DNA from: Pseudomonadota bacterium
GTDB taxonomy: Bacteria > Pseudomonadota > Gammaproteobacteria > Xanthomonadales > Xanthomonadaceae
Reading direction: 5' to 3'
DNA length: 64,000 nt
Assembly (NCBI GenBank): GCA_018241125.1
Contig: JAFEEL010000044.1
Coordinates: 110,588 to 174,587 of the forward strand
The translations under genes were made by a program, and so were the position numbers. A model generated the notes under the pieces. That model worked only from the letters and a program-made list of their open reading frames with translations. It was not told where the DNA came from and did no database searches. Below, piece after piece: positions 59,285 through 64,000 of this stretch (positions are counted from its first letter, which is position 1; every line of letters starts with the position of its first letter).

Positions 59285-60337
59285 ATGCAAACCTGGCTCG
59301 TGACCGGCGGTGCCGGCTTCATCGGCGGCAATTTCGTGCTCGACGCGGTGGCGTCAGGCATCCGTGTCGTCAATCTCGATGCGCTCACCTACGCCGGCAA
59401 CCGCGACACCCTTGCCGCGCTCGATGGCAATCCGAAGCACGTGTTCGCGCACGGCGACATCGGCGATGCCGCTTTGGTCGGCAAGCTGCTCGCCGCGCAC
59501 CGCCCCGACGCGGTGGTGAACTTCGCCGCCGAGTCGCACGTGGATCGCTCGATCGACGGCCCGGCGGAGTTCGTGCAGACCAATGTGGTCGGCACACTGG
59601 CCTTGCTCGAATGCACGCGCGACTATTGGCGCGGGCTGGAGGGTGCGGCAAAGGAGGCGTTTCGCTTCCTGCACGTATCCACCGACGAGGTGTACGGATC
59701 GCTGGGCGACAGTGGCGCGTTCACCGAAGACACGCCGTACGCGCCGAACTCGCCGTACTCGGCGTCGAAGGCGGCATCGGATCATTTGGTGCGCGCCTTC
59801 CATCACACCTATGGCTTGCCGGTGTTGACCACGAACTGCTCGAACAACTACGGCCCGTTCCAGTTTCCAGAGAAGCTCATCCCGCTGGTGATCCAGAAAG
59901 CACTGGCCGGGCAGCCGCTGCCGATCTACGGCGACGGCATGAACGTGCGCGATTGGTTATTTGTGAAGGATCACTGTGCGGCGATCCGCCGTGTGCTGGA
60001 AGCCGGGCGGGTGGGTGAGACCTACAACGTCGGCGGCGATGCCGAAAAGCCCAACCTCGCGGTGGTGAAGACGATCTGCGCGCTGCTCGACACGCGCAGC
60101 CCCTTGCCCGACGGACGACCGCACGAGGCGTTGATCACGTATGTGAAAGACCGCCCCGGTCACGATCGCCGCTACGCCATCGACGCCTCCAAGCTCAAGC
60201 GCGAACTGGGCTGGCAGCCGACGGTGGACTTCGAAGCCGGCATCGCGCAGACCGTGGACTGGTACCTGGACAACGCGGTATGGGTGGCGCGGGTGCTGGA
60301 TGGCAGTTATCGACTGGAAAGGATTGGGCAGGGGTGA
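59285..60337 (+). CDS. rmlB: dTDP-glucose 4,6-dehydratase RmlB
   Basis: 350 residues. [17 protein letters not shown] motif, [11 protein letters not shown] with the catalytic Asp-Glu pair, [15 protein letters not shown] Tyr-x3-Lys, and [17 protein letters not shown]. Second step of dTDP-L-rhamnose synthesis. The rml order is B-A-C-D, with two long repeat-filled gaps. Confidence 0.97.
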   Translation: MQTWLVTGGAGFIGGNFVLDAVASGIRVVNLDALTYAGNRDTLAALDGNPKHVFAHGDIGDAALVGKLLAAHRPDAVVNFAAESHVDRSIDGPAEFVQTNVVGTLALLECTRDYWRGLEGAAKEAFRFLHVSTDEVYGSLGDSGAFTEDTPYAPNSPYSASKAASDHLVRAFHHTYGLPVLTTNCSNNYGPFQFPEKLIPLVIQKALAGQPLPIYGDGMNVRDWLFVKDHCAAIRRVLEAGRVGETYNVGGDAEKPNLAVVKTICALLDTRSPLPDGRPHEALITYVKDRPGHDRRYAIDASKLKRELGWQPTVDFEAGIAQTVDWYLDNAVWVARVLDGSYRLERIGQG

Positions 60338-60659
60338 TGTTTTGTGATGCCTGCGGTGCGTTTGCTGAGCGGTGATTGGTGATTGGCAGGCTGTGAGCGG
60401 TGAGCGGGTCAGAGCCTCGCCCCGCATCCCGAGTTTCGCTCCTGCTGTCATCGATGAGCGCGGCGAAGGATCCGCTTTTCGTGGCAACGCCTGTACCGAC
60501 GAACAGCAGATCGCTCACTTCATTCGGGATGACAAGCTTTCTCCTCGCCTCTGGTTTCCTGCGCTCCGCTCACCACGCATTGCCCACGGCTCGACCACCC
60601 GACATCGCATCCACCGCAATTTTCGTCTTCGCATGCAACGACGTTTTCCGGAAATCCCC
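60338..60659 (+). repeat. Repeat-rich spacer between rmlB and rmlA
   Basis: 322 bp without a gene: GTGATTG and GTGAGCG heptamer repeats (60370-60410), then palindromic element copy B. Confidence 0.75.
60446..60534 (+). repeat. Palindromic MITE-like element, copy B
   Basis: 89 bp with TGTCATC / GATGACA ends, the same length as copy A and sharing its centre (CGTGGCAACG...CCTGT...GACGAACAGCAGATC). Arms are degenerate. Confidence 0.7.
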
Positions 60660-61547
60660 ATGACCCAACGCAAAGGCATCATCCTCGCCGGCGGCTCCGG
60701 CACGCGGCTGTACCCGATCACGCAGTCGATCAGCAAGCAACTGCTACCGGTGTACGACAAGCCGATGATCTATTACCCGCTGGGCGCGTTGATGCTCGCC
60801 GGTATCCGTGAGGTGCTGATCATCAACACCCCGCACGAGCAGGAACTGTTCAAGCGCCTGCTCGGCGATGGCTCGCAGTGGGGCATGCGCATCCAGTACG
60901 CGGTGCAGCCCAGCCCCGACGGACTGGCGCAGGCGTACCTGATCGGGCGCGAGTTCGTCGCTTGCGGACCGAGCTGCCTGGTGCTGGGCGACAACATTTT
61001 CTATGGTGATGGCTTCACCGGGCTGCTGCGCCGCGCCGATGAGCGCGCGCACGGTGCGACGGTATTCGGTTACTGGGTGCACGACCCGGAGCGCTACGGC
61101 GTGGCCGAGTTCGATGCCACCGGCATAGTGGTCGGACTGGAGGAAAAGCCCGCCAAGCCGCGCTCGCACTACGCCGTCACCGGCTTGTATTTCTACGATG
61201 GTCGCGCCAGCGATTTCGCGGCCAACCTGAAACCATCGCCGCGCGGCGAGCTGGAGATCACCGATCTCAATCGCTGCTATCTGGACGACGACTCACTGCA
61301 TCTGGAACGCCTCGGTCGTGGTTATGCGTGGCTCGACACCGGCACCCACGAGTCATTGTTGCAGGCATCGGACTTCATCGAGACCATCCAGGCGCGCCAA
61401 GGCCTGCGCGTGTGCTGCCCGGAGGAAATCGCCTTCTACAACGGCTGGATCGATGCCGCGCGCGTGCGCGAACTGGCCAAACCGCTGGCGAAGAACGGCT
61501 ACGGCCAGTACCTGCTAGCGATGATCGAGCATGGGCCGGTGGCTTGA
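60660..61547 (+). CDS. rmlA: Glucose-1-phosphate thymidylyltransferase RmlA
   Basis: 295 residues. [35 protein letters not shown] is the nucleotidyl-transferase signature, with LGDNIFYG metal-binding Asp and ELEITDLN. Makes dTDP-glucose, the first step of the pathway. Confidence 0.97.
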   Translation: MTQRKGIILAGGSGTRLYPITQSISKQLLPVYDKPMIYYPLGALMLAGIREVLIINTPHEQELFKRLLGDGSQWGMRIQYAVQPSPDGLAQAYLIGREFVACGPSCLVLGDNIFYGDGFTGLLRRADERAHGATVFGYWVHDPERYGVAEFDATGIVVGLEEKPAKPRSHYAVTGLYFYDGRASDFAANLKPSPRGELEITDLNRCYLDDDSLHLERLGRGYAWLDTGTHESLLQASDFIETIQARQGLRVCCPEEIAFYNGWIDAARVRELAKPLAKNGYGQYLLAMIEHGPVA

Positions 61548-62221
61548 GGGCCGAGAGACGGGAGGCGGGAGGCGAGAGACGAGAGACGGGAGACGAGAGA
61601 CGGGAGACGGGAGGCGAGAGACGGGAGGCGAGAGACGGGAGGCGAGAGACGGGAGGCGAGAGACGGGAGGCGAGAGACGGGAGGCGAGAGACGGGAGGCG
61701 AGAGACGGGAGGCGAGAGACGGGAGATGCGGGTTGGTCCTCTCGATCCAAGCGCCGACCCCCGAGTCGCGAACCCCAGTCCAGACCCCCGAGTCCAGACC
61801 CCAGACCCCAGAGTCCAGACCCCAGACCCCAGAGTCCAGACCCCAGAGTCCAGAGTCCAGAGTCCAGAGTCCGACCTATGGTTGTCATCCCGAGCGCAGC
61901 GAGGGATCTGCTGTTGCAAGCGTCGAGCGAAGCAGATCCCTCGCTGCGCTCGGGATGACAACGGTGCAAGATGCCCCGCTTCCCGCTTCCCGCTTCCCGC
62001 TTCCCGCTTCCCGTCTCCCGTCTCCCGTCTCTTGGCTCACCGCTCTCGTCTCCCGTCTCCCGCTTCCCGCTTCCCGCTTCCCGTCTCCCGTCTCCCGTCT
62101 CCCGTCTCTCGCTTCCCGTCTCCCGTCTCCCGTCTCCCACTTCCCGTCTCCCGGCTCTTGGCTCACCGCTCTCGTCTCCCGCTTCCCGGCTCACCGCTCG
62201 CCGCTCACGAATCACGCACCC
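61548..62221 (+). repeat. Heptamer tandem-repeat arrays around palindromic element copy C
   Basis: 674-bp spacer between rmlA and rmlC, no gene. Left array of CGGGAGG/CGAGAGA-type heptamers (61555-61730), then CCAGAGT/CCAGACC heptamers (61770-61870), element copy C, then CTTCCCG/TCTCCCG heptamers (61978-62200), the complement of the left array. The two outer arrays form a very large imperfect inverted repeat. Long open frames here are repeat artefacts. Confidence 0.85.
61881..61962 (+). repeat. Palindromic MITE-like element, copy C (intact)
   Basis: Two 32-bp arms (61881-61912 and 61931-61962), perfectly complementary, around an 18-base loop. Arm start GTTGTCATCCCGAGCGCAGC. Most intact of three copies. 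Confidence 0.85.
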
Positions 62222-62794
62222 ATGAAACTCACCCCCACCGACCTCCCCGGCGTCCTGCTCATCGAACCGCGCGTGTTCGGCGACGAGCGCGGCTGCTTCT
62301 TCGAAAGCTACAACCAGCGCGCATTCGCCGAAGCCGGGTTGAACCCGCGCTTCGTGCAGACCAACGTCTCCGAATCGATCTGCGGCGTGCTGCGCGGGCT
62401 GCATTACCAGCAGCCCAACGCGCAGGGCAAGCTGGTGTCGGTGCTGGATGGCGAGGTCTATGACGTGGCGGTGGACATCCGCCGCGGGTCGCCGCACTTC
62501 GGTCGCTGGATGGCGGCGATCCTGAGCGCGAAGAACCGCCGCCAGTTGTGGATACCCGAGGGCTTTGCGCACGGATTCGTGACGTTGAGCGAGCGCGCCG
62601 TGTTCTCTTACCAATGCACGGCCTTGTACGATCGTTCCAGCGATGCCGGCATCCGCTGGAACGATGCCCGCATCGGCATCGACTGGCCGGTGGCGCAGCC
62701 GTTGTTGTCGGACAAGGATGCGATCGCGCCGTTCCTCGACGACTTGCTTGCCGATCCTGGCCGCGCCGACCGCTTGCCGGAGTATGCCTCGTGA
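62222..62794 (+). CDS. rmlC: dTDP-4-dehydrorhamnose 3,5-epimerase RmlC
   Basis: 190 residues, cupin fold. PRVFGDERGCFFESYNQRAF, LRGLHYQQPNAQGKLV with the catalytic His, and WIPEGFAHGFVTLSE. Overlaps rmlD by GTGA. Confidence 0.97.
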   Translation: MKLTPTDLPGVLLIEPRVFGDERGCFFESYNQRAFAEAGLNPRFVQTNVSESICGVLRGLHYQQPNAQGKLVSVLDGEVYDVAVDIRRGSPHFGRWMAAILSAKNRRQLWIPEGFAHGFVTLSERAVFSYQCTALYDRSSDAGIRWNDARIGIDWPVAQPLLSDKDAIAPFLDDLLADPGRADRLPEYAS

Positions 62795-63696
62795 GCATCC
62801 TGTTGCTGGGCGCCGACGGACAGGTCGGTTTCGAGTTGCACCGCGTGTTCGCACCGCTGGGCGACGTCGAGGCCTGCACGATTTCCGGCGCGTTGCCGGA
62901 TGGGTCATCCTGCACGCGCATCGATTTCACCGAACACGGCGGCCTGGCGCGCTTGATCGCCCAACGGCGGCCGTCGCTGGTGCTCAACGCGGTGGCGCAC
63001 ACCCAGGTCGACCGCGCCGAGGATGAGCCCGATCTGGCGATGCGCATCAATGCCGATGCGGTCGGCGAGCTGGCGCAGGCCTGCGCGCGACACGACGCCA
63101 AGATGATTCATTATTCGACCGATTACGTCTTCGGTGGTTCCGGCACGCGCCCGTTCCGCGAGGACGATGCAACCGCGCCGCTGGGCGTGTACGGTCGCAC
63201 CAAGCTGGCCGGCGAGCACGCCGTGCGCGCCAGCGGTTGCCGGCACCTGATCCTGCGCACGGCGTGGGTGTACGGCGCACGTGGGCAGAACTTCCTGCGC
63301 ACGATGCTGCGCGTGGGCCGCGAACGCGACGAACTGCGCGTGGTCGCCGACCAGATCGGATCGCCCACGCCATCGCGACAGATCGCGGTGGCCACCGCGC
63401 TGGCGCACGCGCGCAAGCCCGATGCGAGTGGAACATGGCACTTGGTCGCCGATGGACAATGCAGTTGGCACCAGTTCGCTTGCGCGATTTTCGAACACGC
63501 GCAGACGGCCCGCTTGATCGAGCGCGCCCCGCGGATCCTGCCTATCGCCAGCGCAGAGTATCCGACCAAGGCGCAACGGCCCGCGTATTCGCGCCTGGAC
63601 ACCACGCGTTTTGCCGGCGACTTCGGCCTGCGGCTGCCCGATTGGCGGCACGGTTTGCGACAGGTTGTCGCGGAGTTGGCCGAGGCCAATCTCTGA
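62791..63696 (+). CDS. rmlD: dTDP-4-dehydrorhamnose reductase RmlD
   Basis: 301 residues from GTG. LLLGADGQVGFELHRVF, STDYVFGGSGTRPFREDD and YGRTKLAGEHAV (Tyr-x3-Lys). Last step to dTDP-L-rhamnose, a likely donor for this cell surface. Confidence 0.97.
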   Translation: MSILLLGADGQVGFELHRVFAPLGDVEACTISGALPDGSSCTRIDFTEHGGLARLIAQRRPSLVLNAVAHTQVDRAEDEPDLAMRINADAVGELAQACARHDAKMIHYSTDYVFGGSGTRPFREDDATAPLGVYGRTKLAGEHAVRASGCRHLILRTAWVYGARGQNFLRTMLRVGRERDELRVVADQIGSPTPSRQIAVATALAHARKPDASGTWHLVADGQCSWHQFACAIFEHAQTARLIERAPRILPIASAEYPTKAQRPAYSRLDTTRFAGDFGLRLPDWRHGLRQVVAELAEANL

Positions 63697-63783
63697 GGGA
63701 TGGGTTTGAGGCTTTCGTAATGGCGCACTTGCTATGCTCGCGCGCGGGGAAACCCTGCCTCGATCACCGTAACGGAAACCTGC

Positions 63784-63915
63784 ATGCAACGTCCCATCGT
63801 GGCGGCCATTGCCGCCCTGTGTTTTTTCTCGACGCCCATTTTTTCCGCTGTCGCGGCTACGCCACCGACCGTGCCGGGCGGATTCAACTTTGAAGTGCAA
63901 CGTGGTCGTAGTTGA
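63784..63915 (+). pseudogene. Small secreted protein gene interrupted by IS element
   Basis: The 5-prime part encodes a signal peptide (about 24 residues, SAVA-ATPP) and about ten mature residues (PTVPGGFNFEV). The frame then runs into sequence matching the end of an IS30-type transposase and stops after 43 residues, so the original gene is cut here. Confidence 0.55.
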
Positions 63916-64000
63916 AGAATACCTCAGCTGGCGTCAAGTAGCCCAGACGTTTGCGTGGTCGATTGTTTAGCTTGTCCTCCACTGCTTGCAGCTCTTGTGC
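63884..64000 (-). mobile_element. IS30-family transposase, C-terminal end (runs off window)
   Basis: Minus-strand frame from the window edge to a TGA at 63884-63886 encodes LQAVEDKLNNRPRKRLGYL and TPAEVFF, the hallmark C-terminus of IS30-type DDE transposases. The terminal inverted repeat should be near 63880-63900 but its edge cannot be fixed from one end. The rest is beyond the window. Confidence 0.85.

Noticed and set aside
61548-62221. Possible CRISPR array
   Set aside because: Repeat unit is 7 bp, contiguous and without unique spacers; no cas genes in the window.
61531-62463. Open frames encoding Arg/Glu/Gly repeats or Ser/Arg/Pro repeats in the rmlA-rmlC gap
   Set aside because: Produced by heptamer tandem repeats, open in several frames on both strands; no start signals.
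63718-63890. Open frame reading MAHLLCSRAGKPC after rmlD
   Set aside because: Cys/His/Arg-rich, no ribosome site, and overlaps the better signal-peptide gene in another frame.

Overview
This 64 kb window is chromosomal DNA of a high-GC gammaproteobacterium, most likely in the Xanthomonadales/Lysobacterales (Rhodanobacteraceae-like). The housekeeping block smpB / ratA-rnfH / bamE / fur / recN / hrcA-grpE-dnaK-dnaJ / dapB, the EPS-associated MarR regulator beside a NusG paralogue, and the intergenic repeats all suggest this. The lineage call is inference; no rRNA gene lies in the window.

Region 1 (1-25.2 kb) is a surface-polysaccharide locus. A J-domain membrane protein, a large membrane-anchored protein, a small secreted protein and an O-antigen-ligase-like protein come first. 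Next are a MarR-type regulator and an RfaH/NusG-like antiterminator, and 63 bp after the latter is an exact copy of the 12-base ops element that RfaH proteins recognise. Downstream is a tightly overlapping operon of about 16 kb. It encodes a UDP-glucuronate 4-epimerase, a UDP-HexNAc dehydrogenase with WbpB, WbpD, WbpE and WbpI (UDP-ManNAc(3NAc)A pathway), a Wzx flippase, a membrane-anchored glucuronyl C5-epimerase-like protein, a Wzy-like polymerase, two GT4 glycosyltransferases, a methyltransferase with a 12-G tract, and a 4,6-dehydratase, aminotransferase and PglC/WcaJ-type sugar transferase. Two toxin-antitoxin modules sit inside this operon; one PIN toxin is fused in frame to WbpE. The wzx-wzy-GT stretch is visibly AT-richer than its surroundings.

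Region 2 (25.2-46.1 kb) is mostly core: an FAD-linked 2-hydroxyacid dehydrogenase, SmpB, RatA, RnfH, BamE, Fur, RecN, a RelE/HTH module, and HrcA-GrpE-DnaK-DnaJ with two clear heat-shock (sigma-32) promoters. An unusual nitric oxide reductase operon (NorC carrying a second, caa3-like haem domain; NorB with a long C-terminus) sits between dnaJ and dapB. Several membrane proteins of unknown function and ThiD follow.

Region 3 (46.1-53.7 kb) encodes a six-subunit membrane complex on the minus strand related to hydrogenase-4 and complex I (HyfB, C, E, F, G and I homologues). The large subunit has lost all four Ni-Fe cysteines and there is no ferredoxin-type subunit, so it cannot be a classical hydrogenase. 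It matches the little-understood energy-converting-hydrogenase-related (Ehr) type. thiD follows directly, and a small XRE regulator lies upstream.

Region 4 (53.7-64 kb) holds two PIN-toxin modules, PhoH2, a BCP peroxiredoxin, a GcvR-like ACT protein, SSB and rmlBACD for dTDP-L-rhamnose. The rml genes are separated by spacers full of 7-bp tandem repeats and a recurrent palindromic element. At the right edge an IS30-type element interrupts a small secreted-protein gene. Five type II toxin-antitoxin modules are present in all.
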